Assembly: GCA_038184435.1 (NCBI GenBank)
Contig: CP116227.1
Location: 1,302,001-1,366,000 of the forward strand
DNA length: 64,000 nt
From: Nocardioides alkalitolerans
GTDB taxonomy: Bacteria; Actinomycetota; Actinomycetes; Propionibacteriales; Nocardioidaceae
Direction of reading: 5' to 3'
Made by a program: the position numbers and the translations under genes. Positions 27,074 through 36,022 of this stretch are shown in pieces; position 1 is the first letter of the stretch; each line of letters begins with the position of its first letter. The notes beneath the pieces were generated by a model. That model saw only the letters and a list, made by a program, of their open reading frames with translations, was not told the origin of the DNA and searched no databases.

Positions 27074-28429
27074 TCAGAGCACCCCGATGCGCGTCGGGGA
27101 GAAGCCCGGGAAGACCTCCGCGGTGCTGGCCCCGAAGCGCTTGGAGACCACCTCGGCCAGCACGCTGCGGTAGTCGGTCGTGACGAGGAGGTCGGCGTCC
27201 GCCGTGTTGGTGAGGCCCGGCCACGAGCCGTAGTAGCGCCCGCCCTTGACGCCTGCCCCGGCCAGGAACATGACGTTGCCGTAGCCGTGGTCGAGCCCGT
27301 AGTTGGCGTTCTCGCGCACGCGGCGGCCGAACTCGCTGAGCGCGACCAGGGTGACCTTGTCACCGAGCGTCCCGAGGTCCTTGAAGAAGGCCGCCAGGTT
27401 GGTGGCGAGGTCCTTCACGTTGCCCCGCATCGCGCCCCACGACAGGGTCCCGAGGTCGCTGTGCATGTCCCACTCGCCCTGGTCGACGGTGATGACGCTG
27501 GTGCCGATCTGCCCGCGGACGATCCGCGTGGCGTAGGAGAGCGCCTTGCCCAGGCTCGAGCTCGTGTAGACCGCCCCGTTCGCCGGGGCGGACGCGCCCG
27601 TGCGCACCGGCGCGAAGTCGTCGATCGCGGCCAGCGCGTCACGCACGCTCGGTCCGAGCGGGGCGGACGACCCGCCCCACAGCGTCTGGATCGACCTGCG
27701 CCGTCCCCCGAAGGTGTCCCACTGGTCGGCGCCGGCCAGCTGGACCGATCCGGGGTCGCGCATCGCGAGCACCGGCTCGGCGCCGTACAGCGCGGTGGGC
27801 ACGACGCCGTCACCCACGGCGACGCCGCGCAGCGGGCCGTCGGACCCGACCACCTCGTCGCGTCCGATGAGGCGGTTGAGCCAGCCCTCCCGCACCGTGC
27901 TGCCCGGTGCCGCGTCCTCGACCTCCTCCATCGCCGAGAAGTGGGAGCGGTTGGGGGCGGGCAGGCCCGTCGCGTGCACGGCGGCGACCTTGCCCGCCGT
28001 CCAGAGCGGCAGGAGCGGCGCGAACTCAGGGTGGAGCCCGAACATCCCGTCCTTCGCCAGCAGCGTCGACGCGGCAACGGCGATGCCCGGGCGGGCCTGG
28101 TAGTAGACCGGGTCGGCGTGGGGCACCACGAGCGAGAGCCCGTCCGCCGCGCCCCGCAGCGAGAGCACGACGAGCACGTTGCCGTTCGGCGCCGCCGTGC
28201 TGGACCCCAGCGCCGGGGCCGCGCTCACGACCGCGTCGCCGAAGGTCGCGGTGAACGCGGCGAGCGCGCCCACCCCGAGGCCGCCGCGCAGCAGCCCGCG
28301 CCGGGTGGGGCTCGGACCGCGCGGGGAGAGGCGCGCGAACTCGGCGCAGCAGTCGGGGGAATCAAGGGTGGTGGCAGGGGTCGTGGCAGGGGTGGAGGTC
28401 ATGGGGGCTCCGAGGGCCGGCGCGGTCAT
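27074..28429 (-). CDS. Tat-exported DUF1501 protein
   Basis: The 451-residue protein has a twin-arginine signal: PTRRGLLRGGLGVGALAAF, with the Arg pair at residues 43-44, followed by an Ala-rich region and a likely cleavage site near residue 70. The rest matches DUF1501, a family related to alkaline phosphatase/sulfatase folds, with LVVLSLRGAADGLSLVVP and VTLVALSEFGRRV. I chose the ATG at 28429 because it overlaps the DUF1800 stop (ATGA); ATG 28402 would shorten the leader. The pair DUF1800-DUF1501 is common in bacteria, with unknown function. Confidence 0.88.
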   Translation of the reverse strand: MTAPALGAPMTSTPATTPATTLDSPDCCAEFARLSPRGPSPTRRGLLRGGLGVGALAAFTATFGDAVVSAAPALGSSTAAPNGNVLVVLSLRGAADGLSLVVPHADPVYYQARPGIAVAASTLLAKDGMFGLHPEFAPLLPLWTAGKVAAVHATGLPAPNRSHFSAMEEVEDAAPGSTVREGWLNRLIGRDEVVGSDGPLRGVAVGDGVVPTALYGAEPVLAMRDPGSVQLAGADQWDTFGGRRRSIQTLWGGSSAPLGPSVRDALAAIDDFAPVRTGASAPANGAVYTSSSLGKALSYATRIVRGQIGTSVITVDQGEWDMHSDLGTLSWGAMRGNVKDLATNLAAFFKDLGTLGDKVTLVALSEFGRRVRENANYGLDHGYGNVMFLAGAGVKGGRYYGSWPGLTNTADADLLVTTDYRSVLAEVVSKRFGASTAEVFPGFSPTRIGVL

Positions 28430-29907
28430 CGCGTGAGGTGCTGGGGGGAGTCGAGCAGCGTGCTGAGCAGGCGGTGGAACTCCCACTTCACGAGCGCGTG
28501 GTCCGCCGTGATGCGGGTCGTGGGGGTGTAGTTCGTGACCTCGCAGCACGCCTGCAGGAGCGCGGCCGTCGAGGGCACGCCGAGCATGCGCACGCAGAGG
28601 TGGTCGACCAGTTGCGCGAACGTCAGGCTCGCCTGGGGGAGCCACTGGGCGGGGGACTGGTAGGCGATGTCCTTGACCGGCCACCACCGACCGGCGGCGC
28701 TCCAGTGGAACGAGAACGACGCGAGCGCGCGGGACGTCGAGCTCCACGCGCTGTTGACGAGCGGCGGGCCGTCGGGCCGTCCCCACTCGAAGGGGCGCTG
28801 CCCGAGGTTGGAGGCGATCCACAGGATCTGCGTCGCGGCGGCCTCCGTGCTGGTCGGCTTCGCGAACGTCGCCCCGAGGGCGCGGTACGTCGCGACGACG
28901 TCCGCCCCGGGGTCGCGCATCTTCGTGCCCCGCGCGGCCCGGAACTCGGGACGCACGACGAGCGCCCGCAGCACGGCGGGGATGCTCGTCCCGCTCGCGA
29001 GGTAGACCTGCGCGAGGTGCTCGACGAGGGCCGTCGACGGCTCGTCCTGCACGAAGCGGATCGCGAGCTTGCGGCAGATGCGGCGCGCGGTCGCCGGGTG
29101 ACGGGCCAGGTAGTCGAGGTACGCCGCGGTGACCGCACGGCCGTCGGGGTCGCTGTTCGCGTGGGAGAACCCCATCACCCGCACAGGGCCGGTCGAGTGG
29201 TCCGCGGGCCGGTACGACGCGTCCCACGTGCGCCACACGTCGACGCGGTAGCCCGTGAGGATGCGGGCCGACTCCTTGACGTCCGCCTCCGTGTACTCAC
29301 CGCGTCCCACGGTGTGGAGCTCGAGCAGCTCGCGGCCCAGGTTCTCGTTCGGCTTGCTCTTCGTGGAGACCGCGTTGTCGAGGAACAGGCCCATGGCCGG
29401 GTGGGTGATCGTCGCCTTGAGCAGGTCCGCGAACGTGCCGAGGGCGTGCTGGCGGATCGTCGTGCCGTAGGGCACGCGGTAGACGAAGTGGGAGTCGCCG
29501 TTGACGGGCACGTGGAAGTGGCCCTCCCAGAACTCCGTCATCAGCTCGAGCACCTGGCGCTTGGTGGTGATGCGCCGCAGCATCAGCCAGCTGCCGTAGT
29601 AGGCCATCACCTCCCAGCCGCCCTCGACCTCGTCGACCTGGCGCTTCCACAGGTCGGCGGCCGAGCGGGCCAGCGACGGCCACCAGCCCCACGTGGCCTC
29701 GGCGGCCGCGTCCGGGATCGAGGCCGGCTGCAGCTGCTGGCGGAACCAGGCGGCCGTGCCCCCGGCCGTGAGGACGTCCCGGGCCAGGGCGGGGGTGTAG
29801 CCGTAGGACCAGCGGCTCACGAAGTGGCGCTGCTCGGCGTCGAGGGGGGCACCCGCGCCGTACCGGGTCGGGGTGAAGGACGCGAGGGCGGTGGTGGCGG
29901 GGGACAC
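28426..29907 (-). CDS. DUF1800 protein
   Basis: The 493-residue protein matches DUF1800, with family features such as FWEGHFHVPV, NENLGRELLELHTVG and MGFSHANSDPDG. It shows no obvious signal peptide, although its partner DUF1501 has a Tat signal, so it may be carried out with its partner (inference). The start is taken as GTG 29907, preceded by a GGAGG ribosome-binding site; the open frame extends more than 1.6 kb further upstream but there overlaps unrelated genes. Function is unknown. Confidence 0.85.
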   Translation of the reverse strand: MSPATTALASFTPTRYGAGAPLDAEQRHFVSRWSYGYTPALARDVLTAGGTAAWFRQQLQPASIPDAAAEATWGWWPSLARSAADLWKRQVDEVEGGWEVMAYYGSWLMLRRITTKRQVLELMTEFWEGHFHVPVNGDSHFVYRVPYGTTIRQHALGTFADLLKATITHPAMGLFLDNAVSTKSKPNENLGRELLELHTVGRGEYTEADVKESARILTGYRVDVWRTWDASYRPADHSTGPVRVMGFSHANSDPDGRAVTAAYLDYLARHPATARRICRKLAIRFVQDEPSTALVEHLAQVYLASGTSIPAVLRALVVRPEFRAARGTKMRDPGADVVATYRALGATFAKPTSTEAAATQILWIASNLGQRPFEWGRPDGPPLVNSAWSSTSRALASFSFHWSAAGRWWPVKDIAYQSPAQWLPQASLTFAQLVDHLCVRMLGVPSTAALLQACCEVTNYTPTTRITADHALVKWEFHRLLSTLLDSPQHLTR

Positions 29908-30213
29908 GGGTTCCTCCAGGCGGCCTGCGAGCGGGACCCGAGTGGTTCGCTCCGTGAGCACGTGATCGGCCGCCCACGCACGGCCTTGAGGAAAACCGGA
30001 GGAAAGTCCTGGCCGCCCCCGGCGCGGGCGGGCAACGCCGGACGCCTCCGGTACCTTGTTGCCCTGGCCAAGCATCGCCCGCGTCGCCCGCAGCTCGGCG
30101 GGCCGGCCCGACACCCTCGCCCCCGTGATCCCGAAGGACGGTTCGACCCCACCGATGGACGCAGCGGAAAGTCCGACGCCCCCTGACCACGACCACGTCG
30201 GGGGGCGACAGCG
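29908..30213. other. 306-base divergent intergenic region
   Basis: The region lies between the minus-strand DUF1800 gene and the plus-strand CNNM gene. It should hold promoters for both, but I see no strong -35/-10 pair. Its clearest structure is the hairpin at 30177-30207. No open frame in it looks coding. Confidence 0.5.
30177..30207 (+). promoter_or_regulatory. Hairpin just before the CNNM start codon
   Basis: CGCCCCCTGAC (30177-30187) pairs with GTCGGGGGGCG (30197-30207) over 11 bp with one G-U, leaving a 9-nt loop. It ends 6 nt before GTG 30214, in the ribosome-binding region, so it could limit translation initiation. Confidence 0.4.
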
Positions 30214-31644
30214 GTGACCGAGTGGATCCTGCTGGCCGTGTCGTTGCTGCTCGTGGTGGCCTGCGGGCTCTTCGTGGCGGCCGAGTTCTCCTTCGTGACG
30301 GTCGACCGCGGCCAGGTCGAGCGTGCCGTCGCCGACGAGGAGGTGGGCGCCGCCGGCGTGCAGCGGGCCCTGCGTCAGCTCTCCACCCAGCTCTCCGGCG
30401 CCCAGGTGGGCATCACGGTCACGAACCTGGCGGTCGGCTTCCTCGCCGAACCGGCCATCGCCGCGCTCCTGCGCGGACCCCTCGGCGCCGCCGGCGTCCC
30501 CGACGGAGCTGTCACGCCGGTCTCGGTGACCCTGGGTCTCGTCGTCGGTACGGCGCTGACGATGGTCTTCGGCGAGCTCGTGCCCAAGAACCTCGCCATC
30601 GCCCTCCCGCTGCGCACCGCCAAGGCCACCCAGGGCTTCATGCGGGCCTTCACCGCCGTCATGGCGGGTCCCATCCGCGTGCTCAACGGTTCCGCCAACT
30701 CCGCCGTGCGGCGTCTCGGCCTCGAGCCGCAGGAGGAGCTCCGCTCGGCGCGCTCGTCGCGCGAGCTGGCGTCCCTCATCGCGCGGTCGGCCGACCAGGG
30801 CACGCTCGACCCCGACACCGCCGAGCTGATGGGCCGCTCGGTCGAGTTCGGCGAGCGCACGGCGGGCGAGATCATGACCCCGCGGGTGCGCACCGACAGC
30901 CTCGAGCAGACCGAGCGGGTCAGCGCCGTGATCGCGCTCGCGCGGTCGACGGGCCACTCGCGCTTCCCCGTGCTGGACGCCGAGGAGAACGTCGTCGGCG
31001 CCGTGCACGTCAAGCACGCGGTGGGCGTCCCGGTGCACGAGCGGTCCACGACCCGCATCCGCAGCATCATGGCGCCGGCGCGCTTCGTGCCGGAGACCCT
31101 GCCGCTCGACCCGCTGCTCGCCCTGCTGCGGCGCGACGGGTTCCAGATGGCCGTCGTCGTCGACGAGTACGGCGGGCAGGCCGGCATCGTCACGCTCGAG
31201 GACGTCGTCGAGGAGATCGTGGGCGACATCGCCGACGAGCACGACCGGCTCGGCTCCCGCGCCCGGCAGCGCCGCGACGGCACCTGGTCGCTGTCCGGGC
31301 TGCTGCGCCCCGACGAGGTGGAGGACGTGACGGGCATCGAGCTCCCCGAGCACGAGGACTACGACACGGTCGCCGGCCTCGTCGTGCGCGAGGTCGGCCG
31401 CATCCCCGTCACCGGCGACGTCGCGGAGGTGCCGGTCCCCGGCCCCGCGGGCGACGACGACGAGCAGCCGCGCGAGCGGCTGGCCGTGCTGACGGTCGAG
31501 CACATGGACGGGCTGCGCGTCGACCGGGTCAGCCTGCGGCTGCTCGACGACCAGCCGGACGCGGGCGGGCCGGCCGACGGCCAGCAGGAGCGCGAGCACC
31601 GCGGCATCGCGGACACCCGCACCTTCCGGAAGGAGCAGCGGTGA
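30214..31644 (+). CDS. CNNM/CorC-type hemolysin family protein (first copy)
   Basis: The 476-residue protein has an N-terminal DUF21/CNNM membrane domain (three to four helices, about 1-195), two CBS domains (about 215-335) and a C-terminal CorC_HlyC transporter-associated domain. Typical motifs are GAQVGITVTNLAVGF, VFGELVPKNLAI and VVVDEYGGQAGIVTLEDVVE. The family takes part in Mg2+/Co2+ efflux; the hemolysin name is historical. It overlaps the next gene, a paralogue, by four bases (GTGA at 31641-31644). Confidence 0.88.
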   Translation: MTEWILLAVSLLLVVACGLFVAAEFSFVTVDRGQVERAVADEEVGAAGVQRALRQLSTQLSGAQVGITVTNLAVGFLAEPAIAALLRGPLGAAGVPDGAVTPVSVTLGLVVGTALTMVFGELVPKNLAIALPLRTAKATQGFMRAFTAVMAGPIRVLNGSANSAVRRLGLEPQEELRSARSSRELASLIARSADQGTLDPDTAELMGRSVEFGERTAGEIMTPRVRTDSLEQTERVSAVIALARSTGHSRFPVLDAEENVVGAVHVKHAVGVPVHERSTTRIRSIMAPARFVPETLPLDPLLALLRRDGFQMAVVVDEYGGQAGIVTLEDVVEEIVGDIADEHDRLGSRARQRRDGTWSLSGLLRPDEVEDVTGIELPEHEDYDTVAGLVVREVGRIPVTGDVAEVPVPGPAGDDDEQPRERLAVLTVEHMDGLRVDRVSLRLLDDQPDAGGPADGQQEREHRGIADTRTFRKEQR

Positions 31645-32696
31645 ACGACTACGTCGCGGTCGGGGTGGCCGTGCTGCTCCTGGCCCTCAACTTCTTCTTC
31701 GTCGGCGCGGAGTTCGCGCTGGTCGCGGCGCGCCGCAGCCAGATCGAGCCCATCGCCCAGGGCGGCTCCCGCTGGGCGAAGGTGACGCTGCGCGCGATGG
31801 AGCAGGTCTCCGTGATGATGGCGGGCGCCCAGCTCGGCATCACCATCTGCTCCGTCGGCCTCGGTGCCGTGGGCGAGCCCGCGGTCGCCCACCTGCTCGA
31901 GCCCGTCTTCGAGCTCGTCGGCGTGCCGCACGGCCTGGTCTACCCGATCTCCTTCGCCATCGCGCTGACGGTGGTGGTCTACCTGCACGTCGTGCTCGGC
32001 GAGATGATCCCGAAGAACATCGCCCTGGCGTCCCCGGAGCGCGCGGCCGTCGTGCTCGGGCCGCCCCTCATGGTCGTCGTCTTCGTGCTGAAGCCGGTGA
32101 TCGTCGCGCTCAACGCGGTCGCGAACACCACCCTGCGCCTGCTCCGCGTGGAACCCAAGGACGAGGTGTCCTCGACCTTCACGCGCGAGGAGGTCGCGGC
32201 GCTCGTCGAGGAGTCCCGCGGCGAGGGGCTCATCGAGGCGGGGGAGTACGACCGCCTCGCCGGCGCCCTGGGCTTCACCGAGAAGCGCGTCGACGCCGTC
32301 ATCATGCCGCTGGGCTCGCTGGCCACCGTGCCGCGCGGGGCGACCGTGGCCGACGTCGAGGACCTGTGCGCCTCCACCGGCTTCAGCCGGTTCCCGGTGC
32401 GCGACGGCGACGACCTGGTGGGCTACCTGCACATCAAGGACGTGCTCGAGACCGACGAGGAGCGGCGCGGCCGCGTGGTGGACGACAAGTGGATCCGCCC
32501 GCTCGCCGGGGTGCGCGCGACCGACCTGCTCCACGACGCGCTCGAGGTGCTGCAGCGCAAGGGCGCCCACATGTCGCGCGTCGTCGACGACGAGGGCCGC
32601 GTGCTCGGCCTGGCCACCCTGGAGGACGTGCTCGAGGAGCTCGTGGGCGAGATCCGCGACGCCGCCCACGCCGACGAGCCCACGGCGGCGGGCTGA
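31641..32696 (+). CDS. CNNM/CorC-type hemolysin family protein (second copy)
   Basis: The 351-residue paralogue of the preceding gene has the CNNM membrane domain (GAQLGITICSVGLGAVGEP, VLGEMIPKNIAL) and paired CBS domains with VVDDEGRVLGLATLEDVLE. It ends soon after the CBS pair and lacks most of the C-terminal CorC_HlyC domain seen in the first copy. The GTG start shares bases with the upstream stop. The two products may form a heteromeric transporter, which is inference from the coupling. Confidence 0.87.
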   Translation: MNDYVAVGVAVLLLALNFFFVGAEFALVAARRSQIEPIAQGGSRWAKVTLRAMEQVSVMMAGAQLGITICSVGLGAVGEPAVAHLLEPVFELVGVPHGLVYPISFAIALTVVVYLHVVLGEMIPKNIALASPERAAVVLGPPLMVVVFVLKPVIVALNAVANTTLRLLRVEPKDEVSSTFTREEVAALVEESRGEGLIEAGEYDRLAGALGFTEKRVDAVIMPLGSLATVPRGATVADVEDLCASTGFSRFPVRDGDDLVGYLHIKDVLETDEERRGRVVDDKWIRPLAGVRATDLLHDALEVLQRKGAHMSRVVDDEGRVLGLATLEDVLEELVGEIRDAAHADEPTAAG

Positions 32697-32697
32697 G

Positions 32698-32756
32698 CCG
32701 GGCGGTCGGGCTGACGCGGGCGGACACGGGCGGACACGGGCGGCCCGACCGCCCGG
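32698..32756. repeat. Long-stem inverted repeat after the CNNM pair
   Basis: Perfect 14-bp arms CCGGGCGGTCGGGC (32698-32711) and GCCCGACCGCCCGG (32743-32756) enclose a 31-nt loop that contains a direct repeat of CGGACACGGG. The left arm begins one base after the stop codon. It is a likely terminator without a T-run. Confidence 0.7.
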
Positions 32757-32782
32757 TCCGCTCACCCGGGGGCGCCGGTGGC

Positions 32783-32788
32783 TAAGGT
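32783..32788 (+). promoter_or_regulatory. -10 hexamer TAAGGT for the pgsA-like gene
   Basis: TAAGGT ends 7 nt before GTG 32796. This makes 32796 the likely leaderless start rather than GTG 32778, which would lie upstream of the transcription start. Confidence 0.55.
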
Positions 32789-32795
32789 GCCGTCC

Positions 32796-33470
32796 GTGGC
32801 AGACGAGGTGACCCGCGACGCGAGGGTGTGGACGATCCCCAACGTCCTGTCGGGTCTGCGGCTGCTCGGCGTGCCGCTGTTCCTCTGGCTGGTCCTGGGC
32901 CCGGAGGAGGACGAGCTCGCCCTCCTCGTGCTCGTGGTCTCCGGCATCACGGACTTCCTCGACGGCTACCTCGCGCGTCGTCTTGACCAGCGGTCGTCCA
33001 TCGGCGAGATCCTCGACCCCGTCGCCGACCGGCTCTACATCCTGGCCGTCATCGTCGGCCTCGGTCTCCGCGAGGTCATCCCGTGGTGGGTGGTCGTCAT
33101 CCTGCCGCTGCGCGACGCGCTGCTGTGGGGCCTCGTGCCCTTCCTCCGCACCCGGGGCTACAGCGCCCTGCCCGTGCACTTCCTCGGCAAGGCCGCCACG
33201 TTCAACCTGCTGTACGCCTTCCCGCTCCTCCTGCTCGGCGAGGGCGACGGGGTCGTGGCGACGCTCGCGCTGGTCTTCGGGTGGGCCTTCGCGGTGTGGG
33301 GCATCGGCCTCTACTGGTGGGCCGGCCTCCTCTACGCCTGGCAGGTACGCCGCCTGCTCGCCACCACCGAGCCGTTGCCGCGGGCCAGGCGCGGCTCCCG
33401 CGACGTGGCCGCCCGGAGCACGGAGGACTCCGGTGTGGACACTGCTCCCCCCACGGACGGCGCGCGGTGA
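32796..33470 (+). CDS. CDP-alcohol phosphatidyltransferase (PgsA-like)
   Basis: The 224-residue membrane protein carries the family signature DGYLARRLDQ...GEILDPVAD, which binds metal and the CDP group, in the segment near residues 55-77. About five to six hydrophobic helices are visible. By gene order it corresponds to Rv1822 (pgsA2) of M. tuberculosis. The reaction is transfer of a phosphatidyl group to an alcohol; glycerol-3-phosphate is possible but unproven. The start follows from the leaderless -10 at 32783-32788. The stop overlaps the DUF881 gene. Confidence 0.85.
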   Translation: MADEVTRDARVWTIPNVLSGLRLLGVPLFLWLVLGPEEDELALLVLVVSGITDFLDGYLARRLDQRSSIGEILDPVADRLYILAVIVGLGLREVIPWWVVVILPLRDALLWGLVPFLRTRGYSALPVHFLGKAATFNLLYAFPLLLLGEGDGVVATLALVFGWAFAVWGIGLYWWAGLLYAWQVRRLLATTEPLPRARRGSRDVAARSTEDSGVDTAPPTDGAR

Positions 33471-34351
33471 GCGACCGGTCGCCGATCACGCTGCCGCTGC
33501 TGGAGCGCGTCGTCCAGCAGTCGCTCGAGGGCGACTACGCGCACGTGGCGGCGCAGCGCGCGCGGGCCGGCGGTCCGGAGCAGCCCCGGGAGCGCCGGAT
33601 CGGCCGCACGGCCGCCGTCGTCGTCGGCGTGTTCGGGCTGCTCGTCGCCACCGCCGCCGTGCAGACCGAGCGCCAGGCGGCGACCGACGAGACCTCGCGC
33701 ACCGAGCTGGTCGGGCGGGCCAACGAGGGACGCGACCGGCTCGCCGACCTGCAGGACCGGATCGCCGACCTCACGCAGGAGACCACCGACCTGCAGGCTG
33801 CCTACGACCGCACCCTGGGCGACGAGAACGCGGTGGCCTCCGAGGTCGAGGCCCTCCGGCTCGCCACCGGCTACAGCGCGGTGACCGGCCCCGGGGTCCG
33901 CATCGTCGTCGACGACGGTGAGGACGGCGAGGACAGCCTCGTCATGGCCCGCGACCTGCGCCAGCTCGTGACCGGGCTCTGGGAGGTTGGGGCGGAGGCG
34001 ATCTCCATCAACGGCCTGCGGCTCACGGCCCTGTCCTCGATCACCATGTCCGGCACGGCGATCACGGTCAACCAGCGTTCGCTCGCCCCGCCGTACGTCG
34101 TCTCGGCCATCGGCGACACGCGGTCGCTGCAGGCGGACTTCGCCGACACCGTCTACGGTCAGACCTTCTTCGCCGTCGTGTCGCGCTTCGGGTTGCAGGT
34201 CCAGATCGACAACGTGGAGGCCCTCGAGCTGCCCGCGGGCAGCACACCGGTGCTCCGCAACGCCCTCCCGCTCGGCGCCGACGCGCCGACGCTCTCCAGC
34301 CCGACCACGCCGTCCAGCTCGTCCAGCCGTCCCACGGAGGCCACCCCATGA
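33467..34351 (+). CDS. DUF881 family membrane-anchored protein (first copy)
   Basis: The 294-residue protein has an N-terminal cytoplasmic segment, one membrane helix (about 45-63), a predicted coiled coil (about 70-118) and an external DUF881 domain with GPGVRIVVDDGED, AEAISINGLRLTA and LAPPYVVSAIGD. DUF881 proteins are common near division and envelope genes; the role is unknown. By position it corresponds to Rv1823. The GTG start overlaps the upstream stop, and the end overlaps the small basic protein gene. Confidence 0.87.
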   Translation: MSDRSPITLPLLERVVQQSLEGDYAHVAAQRARAGGPEQPRERRIGRTAAVVVGVFGLLVATAAVQTERQAATDETSRTELVGRANEGRDRLADLQDRIADLTQETTDLQAAYDRTLGDENAVASEVEALRLATGYSAVTGPGVRIVVDDGEDGEDSLVMARDLRQLVTGLWEVGAEAISINGLRLTALSSITMSGTAITVNQRSLAPPYVVSAIGDTRSLQADFADTVYGQTFFAVVSRFGLQVQIDNVEALELPAGSTPVLRNALPLGADAPTLSSPTTPSSSSSRPTEATP

Positions 34352-34680
34352 TCGCCGCCCTCGGCCTGCTCGTCGGCATCGTGCTCGGGATCGTGCTCGA
34401 GCCCGAGGTGCCGCTCGCGCTGCAGCCCTACCTCCCGATCGCCGTGGTCGCCGCGCTCGACGCGGTGTTCGGCGGCCTGCGCGCCTACCTCGACGGGATC
34501 TTCGACGACAAGGTCTTCGTCGTCTCGTTCGTCAGCAACGTGGTCATCGCCGCCGTGATCGTCTACCTGGGCGACCGCCTCGGCGTCGGCGGCCAGCTGT
34601 CGACCGGCGTCATCGTCGTGCTCGGCATCCGCATCTTCTCCAACATGGCCGCGATCCGCCGGCACGTCTTCCATGCCTGA
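34348..34680 (+). CDS. Small basic family membrane protein (DUF1290)
   Basis: The 110-residue protein has three or four hydrophobic helices and is the actinobacterial/firmicute small basic protein (DUF1290, Rv1824 position). Conserved segments include YLPIAVVAALDAVFGGLRA, FVSNVVIAA and RIFSNMAAIRRH. It is always found between or beside DUF881 genes in the clusters I know, which suggests a complex. The ATG overlaps the upstream stop; its own stop overlaps the next ATG at 34673. Confidence 0.88.
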   Translation: MIAALGLLVGIVLGIVLEPEVPLALQPYLPIAVVAALDAVFGGLRAYLDGIFDDKVFVVSFVSNVVIAAVIVYLGDRLGVGGQLSTGVIVVLGIRIFSNMAAIRRHVFHA

Positions 34681-35452
34681 GCACGTGCCGGAGCCCACCC
34701 CGGAGCCCACGCCGGACGCCGAGCGCATGGGGCCTCCCGGCGTCGCTCGCCTCCGGGACGCCCTCACACGCCCGTCGCGCAGCCAGGTGGTCGTCGCCGT
34801 CCTGCTGGCCGTCGTCGGCTTCGCGGGGGTCGTGCAGATGCGCACCACCGCGGAGGACGACACCTACTCGGGCTACCGCGAGCAGGACCTCATCGACCTG
34901 CTGACGGGCCTCGCCGGCACGACGCAGCGCGCGGAGGCGGAGATCGCCCGCCTCGAGGACATCCGCGACGACCTGCGCTCCTCCACGACGGCCCGCAGCG
35001 CGGCGATCGAGGAGGCACGTCGCGAGGCGCGCGCGCTGGAGGTGCTGGCCGGGACCGTCCCCGTCGGCGGGCCGGGCATCCGGGTGACCATCGAGGAGGC
35101 CGACGGCACGATCCGCGCCTCGGCGATCGTCGACATGGTGCAGGAGCTCCGCTCGGCCGGCGCCGAGGCCATCGAGATCAACGACCAGGTGCGGCTCGTC
35201 GCCGGCTCCTGGGCGATCCAGGACGGCGACGGCATCGAGGTCGACGGGGTCCCGCTCAGCCCGCCGTACGTCGTCGAGGCGATCGGCACCGCCAGCACCC
35301 TCGACGGGGCGATGTCCTTCCCCGACGGACCGACGCAGACCTTCCAGCGGGGGAACGCGGCCACCGTCGAGGTCGACGAGGTCGACCAGCTCGAGATCGC
35401 CTCGACGGTGCCCGACGTCGCCGAGCCGCAGTTCGCGCGGCGTTCCGACTGA
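34673..35452 (+). CDS. DUF881 family membrane-anchored protein (second copy)
   Basis: The 259-residue protein has a single membrane helix (about 38-57), a helical linker with coiled-coil character (about 75-120) and a DUF881 domain with GPGIRVTIEEADG, AEAIEINDQVRLVAG and LSPPYVVEAIGTA. It corresponds to Rv1825, for which a cell envelope role has been suggested. It starts eight bases before the end of the small basic protein gene, so all three genes are tightly coupled. Confidence 0.87.
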   Translation: MPEHVPEPTPEPTPDAERMGPPGVARLRDALTRPSRSQVVVAVLLAVVGFAGVVQMRTTAEDDTYSGYREQDLIDLLTGLAGTTQRAEAEIARLEDIRDDLRSSTTARSAAIEEARREARALEVLAGTVPVGGPGIRVTIEEADGTIRASAIVDMVQELRSAGAEAIEINDQVRLVAGSWAIQDGDGIEVDGVPLSPPYVVEAIGTASTLDGAMSFPDGPTQTFQRGNAATVEVDEVDQLEIASTVPDVAEPQFARRSD

Positions 35453-35557
35453 CGTCCCGGCCGCACCCGGGCCGACCCCGGGCCCGACCCCGGGGACGAC
35501 CGCGGGCCGATGACCTAGGGTCGGGCACGACCGCAGCCGATCGACGCGAGGAGCGCC

Positions 35558-35938
35558 GTGTACCCCGACGACCTGAAGTACACCGCCGAGCACGAGTGGG
35601 TCCGCACCGGCGACGGGCCCGCCGTCCGGGTCGGCGTGACCCACTACGCGCAGGACGAGCTGGGCGGGATCGTCTACGTCACGCTGCCCGAGGTGGGGGA
35701 GACCGTCACCGCCGGCACACCGTGCGGCGAGCTGGAGTCGCACAAGTCGGTGAGCGAGATCTACGCGCCCGTCACCGGCGAGGTGGTCGCGGTCAACGAG
35801 ACGCTCGACGCCACCCCGGAGGTCGTCAACGCGGACCCGTACGGCGACGGGTGGCTGTTCGAGGTCGTCCCGGCCGACGCCGACGCCGTCGACGGGCTCC
35901 TCGACGCCGCGACGTACCAGGCCGACCTCCCGGGCTGA
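35558..35938 (+). CDS. gcvH: Glycine cleavage system H protein GcvH
   Basis: GcvH carries the aminomethyl group on lipoyl-lysine between GcvP, GcvT and lipoamide dehydrogenase. The 126-residue protein has the lipoylation motif ELESHKSVSEIYAPV with Lys63, and the opening EHEWVR segment. The GTG start has a GAGGAG ribosome-binding site. gcvP is 3 kb downstream; gcvT and lpd are not in the window. The 105-base gap before it holds G+C-rich imperfect repeats and a possible -10 (TAGGGT near 35516). Confidence 0.93.
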   Translation: MYPDDLKYTAEHEWVRTGDGPAVRVGVTHYAQDELGGIVYVTLPEVGETVTAGTPCGELESHKSVSEIYAPVTGEVVAVNETLDATPEVVNADPYGDGWLFEVVPADADAVDGLLDAATYQADLPG

Positions 35939-35981
35939 GGTCCGGAGGGCTGGACCGCCCCCGGCGACGGGCCCTTTCGGC

Positions 35982-36009
35982 TTGATCGAACCAGCGTGGC
36001 TGATAGGTT
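35982..36009 (+). promoter_or_regulatory. Promoter for the garA-like gene
   Basis: TTGATC (35982-35987) and TAGGTT (36004-36009) are separated by 16 bases, a good sigma-70-type promoter. It gives a leader of roughly 70 nt that includes the hairpin at 36023-36045. Confidence 0.6.
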
Positions 36010-36022
36010 CTCACCACCCGAC

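Noticed and set aside
28426..31599. A 1057-codon minus-strand open frame
   Set aside because: Only the part below 29907 is the DUF1800 gene; the rest is antisense to the CNNM gene and low-complexity in translation, an artefact of high G+C content.
35460..35515. Repeats of CGGGCCGACCC type before gcvH as a CRISPR or iteron array
   Set aside because: The units are imperfect, about 12 nt, without spacers; they look like simple G+C slippage.
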